NCBI GenBank assembly: GCA_030142905.1
Contig: JASJOG010000295.1
Location: forward strand, 248,001-312,000
Source of the DNA: Heliopora coerulea
Lineage: Eukaryota; Cnidaria; Anthozoa; Scleralcyonacea; Helioporidae
DNA length: 64,000 bases
Direction of reading: 5' to 3'
Both the position numbers and the translations under genes were made by a program. Shown here piece after piece: positions 1-7,366 of this stretch (within the stretch, counting starts at the first letter, position 1; each line of letters opens with the position of its first letter). The notes under the pieces are model-generated. The model did no database searches. It was not told the DNA's origin and worked only from the letters and a program-made list of their open reading frames with translations.

Positions 1-672
1 GCTTCTGCTACGCCCAGCACCGCGCTCACCGGCCTCGCCAACGACGCCGCCGGTGAAACAAAAGACACGGGTACAGCCACCCCAAACACCACCGCCAGTA
101 ATACCACCAGTTCCTCCTCGGCCGCCGAGAAGAACGCCTCAGACGGCAGCGAACTACTGGCCCCGCCGGCCTCTTACGCCAGCGCTGTGGATCCTCGGGT
201 AACCACCGTGACCACTACCAGCGGTTCCCAACCTAGTGTGCTGTCCTCATACCCCCAGGAGTTCCCGCCCATCGCGAGCCCATCGGTGCAGGATACCGAC
301 ACGGATGGCTTTAAAGTCCCACGCCGTCAGCGCCGACCACCCAGCCGTAACTCCAACCGGATGCGCTCTCGGTCGCGCTCCGCGTCGAGCACCGACTCGA
401 CCTCCTCGTCCGGACCACCAACCCGGAAACGTACCCAACCGTCCCTGGTTGGTACAGGCGTATCTTCACGCCGCTCCACCAGAGACATCGATATTACCTT
501 GGGCCAATTTGGAGCCCTCTACGACCTAGTCCCGGGCACTGGGGAAGTCCCTGACATTCGCCTGTCCGCCTCCGGAAACATCCTTCCCGATTCGCAACCC
601 GAAGGGAATCTTGGACCTCGGCCTACCTCCGAGCTGGACTTAACCTTGGAGTCTCTCCTGAACTTGAAATGA
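1..672 (+). CDS. ORF1 (gag-like RNA-binding protein) of U2-LINE copy 1, 5'-truncated by the window
   Basis: Reading frame 1 is open from the first base and equals codons 304-527 of the intact ORF1 at 7367-8947. This part is the low-complexity Ser/Thr/Pro-rich C-terminal half with an arginine/serine-rich stretch (RRQRR, RSRSRS). The RRM-like domain and zinc knuckle lie upstream of the window. The stop codon overlaps the ORF2 start in an ATGA arrangement (669-672). Confidence 0.9.
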   Translation, partial: ASATPSTALTGLANDAAGETKDTGTATPNTTASNTTSSSSAAEKNASDGSELLAPPASYASAVDPRVTTVTTTSGSQPSVLSSYPQEFPPIASPSVQDTDTDGFKVPRRQRRPPSRNSNRMRSRSRSASSTDSTSSSGPPTRKRTQPSLVGTGVSSRRSTRDIDITLGQFGALYDLVPGTGEVPDIRLSASGNILPDSQPEGNLGPRPTSELDLTLESLLNLK

Positions 673-3600
673 ACTGTAAAATATTGACCTTAAATATCCA
701 GGGACTTCGATCCTTGGAGAACAGACAAACTTTAACATCATGGCTAAATTGTTTTAAGCCATCCATAGTTTGCCTTCAAGAGACGCACTCCATCTCGGAG
801 GAGGAATTTTCAGACTGGTTTACTAACCCCATCATAACTAATACTAACTATAAATGTATATCCTCGCCCGGTACGGCACGTAGTCGCGGTGTTGCCATCC
901 TTTACCGTCCCGAGGCCTTGTCGGTGGTTAGTAGTTGGAAAGACGACTCTGGGAGACTGGTTATTGCGGAATTTTCCCGTAATAATTTAAACTTCCAGGT
1001 CGCAAGTCTTTACGGCCCTAACAACAAAAAAGACGGTAGTCTCTTTTTCGAATCCTTTTACCAAGCCCTAGACCCAGACCTCCCAGTGTTACTGTGTGGG
1101 GACTTTAACACAGTGGTAGATCCGTGCTCGGATCGCCTCGGATGTAATCCGAGGTCCCCCTGGGCTTACAACTGGTCACCTTCTCTGCGTGATTTAACCA
1201 CCTCCTTCGAACTCTGCGATGTATGGCGCGCTATGCATCCCGGGGTCGAGGAGTTCACGTGGAGGAGGCCCGGTGGCGGCCAGGCCTCCCGGATCGACAT
1301 GATCTGGTTACCACAGCGATACCTGGGTCTCGTCTCGTCAGTGGGGATCTTTCCCTTCTTTCGATCAGATCACTCCTATGTGTATCTGGACATCAACCTT
1401 CCATCTGGGGTTGATAGGGGCAAAGGATTATGGAAGTTCAACACCTCTCACCTCAAGGATGAGGCCTTCTGCAACGAAATCGCAGGATTTTGGGTGGATT
1501 GGCGTCGTGAGCGGAATCGTTTTTCTTCTCTCTCATCATGGTGGGATGCCGGCAAAGTCCGGATTAAAAGGTTGATCCGTCGTTTCTCGCGGGAGAAATC
1601 TCAACAGCAGCGACGCAAAATCAAATCGTTGAACGCTACCGTCGAACATGTCCAAAGGCGAATTGATAACGGTGAGCAGCTCCCCGGTCTGCTGGAGGAA
1701 GTGAGAGCAGAGCTAGCCTCCGAGCTTCTCACGGAAGCCAAGGGGGCGCAGTTGCGTGCAGCCACGCGGTGGGCGGAAGACGGGGAGTCGTCGACGGCCT
1801 ATTTCCTGCGCCAAGAGAAGGTCCGGGGGCAGCAGCGCTTAATCAGTGGCGTTAAACGCCCTGACGGCACGCTTGCTACCTCCACTAAGGACATGATTGG
1901 CGTATGGCGGGATTACTACTTCAAGCTGTTCTCGTCAGAACACCTAGACGAGGGAGAACAACACCCCTTCCTAGAGCGTCTTGAACGTAAGTTGTCCCCT
2001 GCCGAGACCGAGTTGTGTGAGGGAGACCTCACGGAAGCAGAGTGTGAAAGGGCACTCAAACAGATGGCTTCCAATAAGTCGCCGGGGGTAGATGGCCTTC
2101 CCGCCGAATTTTATGTTCGGTTCTGGGGGTTGTTGGGCCCAGACTTAGTCAACGTATTCAACTCGTGCTACCGTTCTGGAAAAATGTCCAAATCCCAACG
2201 CTCGGGTACGATAACGCTCTTGTTCAAGAGGGGGGACCCTCTTGAAACCGCGAATTGGCGTCCAATCACCCTCCTGTGTGCGGATTACAAGATCGCGGCC
2301 AAGGCGCTAGCGAATCGCCTCCTCCTGGTTATATCGTCCGTGGTGTCGCCGGATCAATCGTGCGGCATTCCCGGCCGGTGCGTGGGGGAGAACGTACGTC
2401 TTCTCCACGACGTCGTAGATTATGCCAACTCTCAGGCATTACCCGCTGCTGTGCTCTCCCTTGATCAGGAAAAAGCCTTCGACCGTGTAGAGTGGACCTA
2501 CATGCAGAAGGTTCTGGTCAAGATGGGATTTGGCCCCTCTTTTCGCCGCTGGGTGGCCCTGTTGTACGGTGAGGTGTTTTCGGCGGTGATCGTGAACGGC
2601 TTCGTTTCGGAGCTGTTTCCCGTTCGCCGGGGGGTTAGGCAAGGTTGTCCTCTTTCGCCGCTCTTGTACGTCCTGGTCGCAGAGTCGTTGGCCTGTGCCA
2701 TCCGCGCAGACCCCGCCATTGACGGGTTTCCTCTCCCTGCTGGGGGAGTGCGACACAAGATCTCGCAATATGCCGACGACACGTCCGCACTGGTGACCTC
2801 GGACGCTTCGATTCTCGCTTTGGTCCGGTTGTTCGAGAGGTACGAAAAAGGATCGGGGGCTCGGCTTAACATTACCAAATGTAAAGCCCTCGTCTTGGGC
2901 CCATGGAGATCTCGCACCTCTTTCCCAGTGGACTTTCGGGTTTCCTCCAGCCATATCGAGGTCCTTGGAAGCCGCCTCTCAAACGAGGGAGGCGAGGACT
3001 GGGGGCCCCACCTCAAAAAGCTGGAGAAGGTCTTTCAGTCTTGGGCGCACCGTAAGCTGTCCTTTAGGGGCCGGGCACTAATTGCTAACTCTCTGGGCCT
3101 AAGCACATTCTGGTACTTAGGCTCCATCAGACTAATCCCCACTAATATAATTCATGAAATTAATAAACTTGTGTTTCCTTTTGTCTGGGGTAAAAAGAGG
3201 GAATGGCTCAGCAGGTCTTCGGTGACGCAGCCCCTTGACCATGGAGGCTTAGGGGTTGTAGAAGTGACTCGCAAGCTGTCGTCTCTTCACATTATTTGGG
3301 TGAAGCGCTTTCTTTCCGGTGAATACCGTGGTTGGCAGAGTTTCTTCCATTATTATCTTCGAAGGGCTTTCCTTGCGGAACCAGTTAATCGAGTCTTCGG
3401 CCTACCTCAGGTCAGCGCAGCCACACTCCGCCGTCTGCCACCCTTCTATGGCGCAGTACTCACAGCGTGGTATGCTGTCGGTGGCACCCAAGCCTTCGGC
3501 GCCTTCATCGTGCCAAGGCCCAATGCTGACCCGCTGCCAGTGGCTGAAATCACCGCCAAGAATGTTTACGCCATCTTAGGCCGCCTTAACTCTACACCAC

Positions 3601-4205
3601 ACCGCTGCATCGCCAAGGTTCGCGAACTAGGACTTGGCCCTATCCACTGGCCGAAAGTGTGGCAAAATTTGAACTTGCTCCGCCACTTAAGACCGGCACT
3701 TGACACGTCTTGGCTGATAGCCCATTGCATTCTACCAACTGCGGACCGACTCCTCCACTTTGGAATGGCAGTGGACCCTGCGTGTCACTGTGGGGCACCC
3801 GAAACTCTCGTGCACCTGTTTGTCGACTGTCCTTTTGCGCAGCCCATCCTGGCTTGGTTCACCATCCTCCTCCGTCGGGCCAGGTTAACGGTGCCACGCC
3901 CAACAGCCTCGGATATCTTGTGGGCATTCCCATCCACCGCGCACATCCCAGCCGGCCTCATCGCCCTACTTGGCATCATCCGCCACCAGATTTGGATCGC
4001 CCGAAACTCCCATCGTTTTGATGGCCTTCAGCCGGAACCCCAAATCTCGCTGAAGAGGATTAAGTCATCTCTTCGATTCCTCTTGCGAGTGCAACAGCGC
4101 CACTGTCTCGCCACCACCTTCGAGCAGGAATGGCTAGCTGGGGGTGTCCTAGGATCTTTGCAGCCGGATGGGTCTCTTTCATTCCATGCTGAGGTGCATT
4201 CTTAA
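669..4205 (+). CDS. ORF2: APE endonuclease + reverse transcriptase of U2-LINE copy 1
   Basis: The protein has 1178 residues. The N-terminal apurinic-like endonuclease shows LNIQGL (N9), QETH (E38), GDFN (144-147), SRIDMIW (207-213) and SDH (233-235). Reverse transcriptase motifs follow: SPGVDGLPAEF (471-481), NWRPITLL, LDQEKAFDR (598-606, first catalytic Asp), RQGCPLSP (657-664) and YADD (701-704). A CxCx7Hx4C zinc motif lies near 1038-1053. In this class the endonuclease nicks the target and the RT primes on the nick. The frame is intact, so the element may be active. The start was chosen at the ATG overlapping the ORF1 stop. Confidence 0.95.
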   Translation: MNCKILTLNIQGLRSLENRQTLTSWLNCFKPSIVCLQETHSISEEEFSDWFTNPIITNTNYKCISSPGTARSRGVAILYRPEALSVVSSWKDDSGRLVIAEFSRNNLNFQVASLYGPNNKKDGSLFFESFYQALDPDLPVLLCGDFNTVVDPCSDRLGCNPRSPWAYNWSPSLRDLTTSFELCDVWRAMHPGVEEFTWRRPGGGQASRIDMIWLPQRYLGLVSSVGIFPFFRSDHSYVYLDINLPSGVDRGKGLWKFNTSHLKDEAFCNEIAGFWVDWRRERNRFSSLSSWWDAGKVRIKRLIRRFSREKSQQQRRKIKSLNATVEHVQRRIDNGEQLPGLLEEVRAELASELLTEAKGAQLRAATRWAEDGESSTAYFLRQEKVRGQQRLISGVKRPDGTLATSTKDMIGVWRDYYFKLFSSEHLDEGEQHPFLERLERKLSPAETELCEGDLTEAECERALKQMASNKSPGVDGLPAEFYVRFWGLLGPDLVNVFNSCYRSGKMSKSQRSGTITLLFKRGDPLETANWRPITLLCADYKIAAKALANRLLLVISSVVSPDQSCGIPGRCVGENVRLLHDVVDYANSQALPAAVLSLDQEKAFDRVEWTYMQKVLVKMGFGPSFRRWVALLYGEVFSAVIVNGFVSELFPVRRGVRQGCPLSPLLYVLVAESLACAIRADPAIDGFPLPAGGVRHKISQYADDTSALVTSDASILALVRLFERYEKGSGARLNITKCKALVLGPWRSRTSFPVDFRVSSSHIEVLGSRLSNEGGEDWGPHLKKLEKVFQSWAHRKLSFRGRALIANSLGLSTFWYLGSIRLIPTNIIHEINKLVFPFVWGKKREWLSRSSVTQPLDHGGLGVVEVTRKLSSLHIIWVKRFLSGEYRGWQSFFHYYLRRAFLAEPVNRVFGLPQVSAATLRRLPPFYGAVLTAWYAVGGTQAFGAFIVPRPNADPLPVAEITAKNVYAILGRLNSTPHRCIAKVRELGLGPIHWPKVWQNLNLLRHLRPALDTSWLIAHCILPTADRLLHFGMAVDPACHCGAPETLVHLFVDCPFAQPILAWFTILLRRARLTVPRPTASDILWAFPSTAHIPAGLIALLGIIRHQIWIARNSHRFDGLQPEPQISLKRIKSSLRFLLRVQQRHCLATTFEQEWLAGGVLGSLQPDGSLSFHAEVHS

Positions 4206-4727
4206 GGTCAGGTACACGAAAAAGGTAAGAACACTAATTAATCCATCTAGGGGTTTTATCCCCGGGTCCTTGTTTAAGTTTCTCGCGGAGGGGGTGCTTG
4301 GTGCCGAGGGTCTCCTTAACCGGTGTACTTGACGCCCCAAGTGCTCTCCCCTTTTACGTTTTATTATTTGCGAGGGAGAGCCCAGTACCGAGGGTCTCCT
4401 TAACCGGTGTACTTGACGTCCTGAGCGCTTTCTCGCCTTTACATGCTTATTATTTGCTTGGAAGTCTGCGGACCAAGGCCACGTTTCACCGCCAGTCACC
4501 TTCATTCTCCACCTCACGGTCCGTCGGTGAAACGGCGACGAGATACTACGCACTGAGTAGCCGACCGTCCTACCACCTTGTCGTTTCCGGCGTGGAGAGG
4601 GTTTCGCGAGCCCTGTAACTGCGTAGCCAGCGATATGCTACCTCCGTGGATTATCCCCCGCTGCACACAGCTCCAGAGGCCCATTGCACCGTCGGGCGCT
4701 CACAGCTGTCGGGGAGAAATTCAAAAC
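4206..4727 (+). promoter_or_regulatory. 3' UTR of U2-LINE copy 1 with direct repeats and structured 3' end
   Basis: A 31-bp sequence beginning CCGAGGGTCTCCTTAACC occurs at 4304-4334 and again 84 bp later at 4388-4418. A hairpin GTAGC-loop-GCTAC lies at 4623-4641; its stem covaries in the type B elements. The last 70 nt fold into the bulged stem described separately at 4656-4714. There is no poly(A) tail; the end is AAAAC. Confidence 0.75.
4656..4714 (+). promoter_or_regulatory. 3'-terminal bulged stem with CUGCAC bulge and AUUGCAC loop (U2-LINE)
   Basis: CCCCG (4656-4660) pairs with CGGGG (4710-4714). ACAGCT (4667-4672) pairs with AGCTGT (4704-4709). The six bases CTGCAC between them are bulged on the 5' side only. 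Inside, GCCC and GGGC close a loop starting ATTGCACCGT (4683-4692). The same architecture with different stem bases is present in the other APE-type families, so the pairing is supported by covariation. The same structure in copy 2 is at 12931-12989. Confidence 0.7.
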
Positions 4728-4897
4728 AAGATCAAGTGTAGTATCTGTTCTTATCAGCTTAATATCTGGTATGCCAGGCAACGCCTGGCTCATATATTAA
4801 ACTGATTTTTGGACCTCGGCCATGGGATTGAAGCTTGCTTCACCCTGGCCACGGGTTGTCTCGGTCTTGCACTAAATCCGAGTACGGCCCCTTCCCC
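4728..4897 (+). pseudogene. U2 snRNA gene, 3' fragment (nt 23-192)
   Basis: U2 resumes at AAGATCAAG after the LINE 3' end and runs to its normal 3' end. The first 22 nt lie upstream of the window, beyond the LINE. Confidence 0.93.
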
Positions 4898-5215
4898 AAA
4901 GGGGAAGAACAACAATAACAATTGAAATGATATGAAAGGAAAACGGTCAGAGCAGCAAGTAATGTGTTTTGTTTGTGCGATTACATTTCAGGTCAGCTTT
5001 GAATGTGTCCCTGGAGACGAAGCGCCGTGTCTCTGGAGAGCATGATGCGGACAAGGTTGGCTGCTTGGCGATTGCAAGGAACGACAAGATGACGAACCAT
5101 CGCCCGCCCGCCCGCCCGCCCGCCCACAGTTCCAAGGAGTAGCGAAGGAAATGCTAGAGATAAAACATGGTAGGTAATCATTTCAGTCATTCCTAGCTAA
5201 GTTGATGCACCAAGC

Positions 5216-5228
5216 AACGTTCCTACCA
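5216..5228 (+). promoter_or_regulatory. Candidate upstream element of U1 (AACGTTCCTACCA)
   Basis: The 13-mer lies about 67 bp upstream of U1. Related words lie upstream of U2 (AACGTCCGCTGACCA, 5760-5774, at -78) and of 5S (GCGTTCCTAACAA, 5530-5542, at -80). Position and sharing fit a proximal sequence element for snRNA transcription, but the spacing is not constant and the match is short. Confidence 0.35.
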
Positions 5229-5282
5229 CATGCGACAGTGTGAAATGAACCAATCAAAACGTTGCCTTTCGCCGGAAAACGC

Positions 5283-5371
5283 ATACTTACCTGACGCGAG
5301 AGGTACTTTGATCATGAAGGAAGTCCTCTCAGGATGAGGCCCTCTCATTGCACTTCGATTGGGTTGACTCC

Positions 5372-5403
<32 letters not shown>

Positions 5404-5446
5404 TATAATTTCTGTTAGTGGGGACCTGCGTTCGCGCTCGTCCCCT
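5283..5446 (+). ncRNA. U1: U1 spliceosomal snRNA
   Basis: The RNA begins ATACTTACCTG, the sequence that pairs with 5' splice sites. Stem-loop II carries the U1A-binding loop ATTGCAC (5347-5353), closed by a C-G pair. A Sm-like site ATAATTTCTG is at 5405-5414, and the gene ends with the 3' stem TGGGGAC...GTCCCCT. The 164-nt length matches the human RNA. The 3' end is set by that comparison and may be off by 1-2 nt. Confidence 0.96.
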
Positions 5447-5479
5447 CCCTCCCTCCCTATCAAAGCGTAAAGCTGAAGT

Positions 5480-5492
5480 GAAAACGGATTAG
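5480..5492 (+). terminator. Candidate U1 3' box
   Basis: GAAAACGGATTAG lies 34 nt after the U1 end. A matching word, GAAAACGGTCAGAG, lies 42 nt after U2 (6071-6084). No such word follows 5S, a pol III gene. A shared motif downstream of both pol II snRNA genes suggests the 3'-end formation signal (metazoan 3' box). Confidence 0.5.
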
Positions 5493-5579
5493 TGAGTGAA
5501 ACACGATGTAGGTGATGGTGTAGTTCGGTGCGTTCCTAACAATATCTTCGTCCAGTTGGCCGCCACACACAGCGCTAGC

Positions 5580-5588
5580 TATAAAAAT
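5580..5588 (+). promoter_or_regulatory. TATA-like box of the 5S rRNA gene
   Basis: TATAAAAAT starts 30 bp upstream of the first base of 5S. An upstream TATA-like box at this distance is common in invertebrate 5S genes and supplements the internal pol III promoter. It is present in every unit. Confidence 0.7.
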
Positions 5589-5609
5589 GCTATAGTCCTT
5601 ACGCCTCCT

Positions 5610-5729
5610 GTCTACGACCATACCACCGGGAAAGCACCGGTTCTCGTCAGATCACCGAAGTTAAGCCCGGTCGGGCGGAGTTAGTACTTGGATGGGTGAC
5701 CGCCTGGGAATACCCCGTGTTGTAGTCTT
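5610..5729 (+). rRNA. 5S: 5S ribosomal RNA
   Basis: A 120-nt gene starts GTCTACGACCATACCACC and contains the conserved GATCACCGAAGTTAAGC and GGATGGGTGACCGCCTGGGAA segments. It ends TTGTAGTCTT. No run of four T follows directly; the first clear T-run is about 75 nt downstream, so the terminator is unclear. Confidence 0.97.
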
Positions 5730-5837
5730 TGTTTGCCGAACAATAAGGTACGCTACAGCAACGTCCGCTGACCAAAACGAACCACAACATGTTTGTCGGC
5801 GTTTTTCGTTCTTAAACTGATTTTTTTCCTTTTCGCT
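5730..5837 (+). other. 5S-U2 spacer (U2 promoter region)
   Basis: This 108-bp spacer holds the U2 upstream region, including the candidate element at 5760-5774 and T-rich stretches just before the U2 start. Confidence 0.7.
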
Positions 5838-6029
5838 ATCGCTTCTCGGCCTCTTGGCTAAGATCAAGTGTAGTATCTGTTCTTATCAGCTTAATATCTG
5901 GTATGCCAGGCAACGCCTGGCTCATATATTAAACTGATTTTTGGACCTCGGCCATGGGATTGAAGCTTGCTTCACCCTGGCCACGGGTTGTCTCGGTCTT
6001 GCACTAAATCCGAGTACGGCCCCTTCCCC
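5838..6029 (+). ncRNA. U2: U2 spliceosomal snRNA, uninterrupted copy
   Basis: The gene starts ATCGCTTCTCGGCC. It has stem-loop I (GGCC-TCTT-GGCT), the branch-point recognition GTAGTA at nt 33-38, a Sm site ATTTTTG, and stem-loop IV at 5992-6014 whose loop contains CTTGCAC. The length is 192 nt (human 188). It is one of only four intact U2 copies in the window. Confidence 0.96.
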
Positions 6030-6414
6030 AAAGGGGAAGAACAACAATAACAATTGAAATGATATGAAAGGAAAACGGTCAGAGCAGCAAGTAATGTGTT
6101 TTGTTTGTGCGATTACATTTCAGGTCAGCTTTGAATGTGTCCCTGGAGACGAAGCGCCGTGTCTCTGGAGAGCATGATGCGGACAAGGTTGGCTGCTTGG
6201 CGATTGCAAGGAACGACAAGATGACGAACCATCGCCCGCCCGCCCGCCCGCCCGCCCACAGTTCCAAGGAGTAGCGAAGGAAATGCTAGAGATAAAACAT
6301 GGTAGGTAATCATTTCAGTCATTCCTAGCTAAGTTGATGCACCAAGCAACGTTCCTACCACATGCGACAGTGTGAAATGAACCAATCAAAACGTTGCCTT
6401 TCGCCGGAAAACGC
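6030..6414 (+). other. U2-U1 spacer
   Basis: This 385-bp spacer carries the candidate U2 3' box (6071-6084), a (CCCG)n run near 6233-6257 and the U1 upstream region. The short minus-strand frames that recur here in every unit, over the GC-rich repeat, have no coding signs. Confidence 0.8.
6071..6084 (+). terminator. Candidate U2 3' box
   Basis: GAAAACGGTCAGAG lies 42 nt after the U2 end and matches the word after U1 (5480-5492). It is also present after all split U2 genes. Confidence 0.5.
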
Positions 6415-6503
6415 ATACTTACCTGACGCGAGAGGTACTTTGATCATGAAGGAAGTCCTCTCAGGATGAGGCCCTCTCATTGCACTTCGATTGGGTTGAC
6501 TCC

Positions 6504-6535
<32 letters not shown>

Positions 6536-6578
6536 TATAATTTCTGTTAGTGGGGACCTGCGTTCGCGCTCGTCCCCT
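6415..6578 (+). ncRNA. U1: U1 snRNA
   Basis: Same sequence as the copy at 5283 and uninterrupted. Confidence 0.95.
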
Positions 6579-6741
6579 CCCTCCCTCCCTATCAAAGCGT
6601 AAAGCTGAAGTGAAAACGGATTAGTGAGTGAAACACGATGTAGGTGATGGTGTAGTTCGGTGCGTTCCTAACAATATCTTCGTCCAGTTGGCCGCCACAC
6701 ACAGCGCTAGCTATAAAAATGCTATAGTCCTTACGCCTCCT

Positions 6742-6861
6742 GTCTACGACCATACCACCGGGAAAGCACCGGTTCTCGTCAGATCACCGAAGTTAAGCCC
6801 GGTCGGGCGGAGTTAGTACTTGGATGGGTGACCGCCTGGGAATACCCCGTGTTGTAGTCTT
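6742..6861 (+). rRNA. 5S: 5S rRNA
   Basis: Complete 120-nt copy, same as at 5610. Confidence 0.96.
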
Positions 6862-6993
6862 TGTTTGCCGAACAATAAGGTACGCTACAGCAACGTCCGC
6901 TGACCAAAACGAACCACAACATGTTTGTCGGCGTTTTTCGTTCTTAAACTGATTTTTTTCCTTTTCGCTATCGCTTCTCGGCCTCTTGGCTAA

Positions 6994-7366
6994 TCGAGTT
7001 CTAGCGATCGCAGTAAAGAGCCTTGTGTTCCAAGCTGTTTTTGAGGTGCTTTTGTGGACGAATGCTTGGGGAGTCCTCCCCATAACACTCAAGTATCCTT
7101 TGGTTTCGTTCTTCGAGATTTCCACGAGTATTGGCTACGAGATCTTCGCCTCCGTTCCTGCAGTTGGTTCGACATTCTACCGGGTTTGGCAACGTGTTCT
7201 TCGCCTACCTCCACTGCAGTTGGCCTCTCTGGTTTACCTGGCAGACCTTCCGGCTGTTGACCTTCTTACCACTTGGTCCAGCGGACGATCGCATACCGGA
7301 CTCCGTGTGTTCACCTTTTGGGGATTTAGTGTGTGCAACCCAAAAAGGTCAGTGTGATTTATTACC
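6994..7366 (+). promoter_or_regulatory. 5' UTR of U2-LINE copy 2
   Basis: This 373-bp leader lies between the U2 junction and the ORF1 ATG. The U2 promoter and U2 nt 1-24 lie directly upstream, so transcription from the host promoter is plausible. I see no promoter motif of its own. A 123-codon open frame across it has no recognisable domain. Confidence 0.6.

Larger units (their letters stand above)
1..4727 (+). mobile_element. U2-specific Tx1-like LINE (APE type), copy 1, 5' end outside window
   Basis: This is a near-identical copy of the complete element at 6994-13002; position 1 corresponds to position 8276. It keeps the last 223 codons of ORF1, all of ORF2 and the 3' UTR. It ends in TTCAAAAC directly followed by U2 from nt 23. 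Only one coding difference from copy 2 was seen, at 4002 (C versus T), and it is silent. Tx1-clade elements that target U2 genes (Keno of fish) are known, and this looks like the same kind of element; the clade assignment is by motif only. Confidence 0.93.
5447..5609 (+). other. U1-5S spacer
   Basis: This 163-bp spacer starts with a CCTCCCT run. It holds the candidate snRNA 3' box GAAAACGGATTAG (5480-5492) and the TATA-like box of the 5S gene (5580-5588). The 62-codon frame starting at 5496 crosses into the 5S gene and is not a gene. The spacer is the same in all other units. Confidence 0.8.

Noticed and set aside
2439..3016. 171-172-codon minus-strand frames inside ORF2
   Set aside because: Shadows of the RT coding region; the + frame carries all motifs.
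4947..5190. Recurring 62- and 65-codon frames on the minus strand in every unit
   Set aside because: They lie over the spacer and the (CCCG)n run, recur only because the unit is repeated, and show no domain or start context.
5496..5684. Recurring 62-codon + strand frame ending in 5S, and the 68-codon minus frame over 5S/U2
   Set aside because: They overlap the 5S and U2 RNA genes and are by-products of RNA gene sequence.
6986..7357. 123-codon + strand frame in the U2-LINE leader as an extra protein
   Set aside because: It begins inside the U2 fragment without ATG context, has no motif, and is not conserved in type B leaders.
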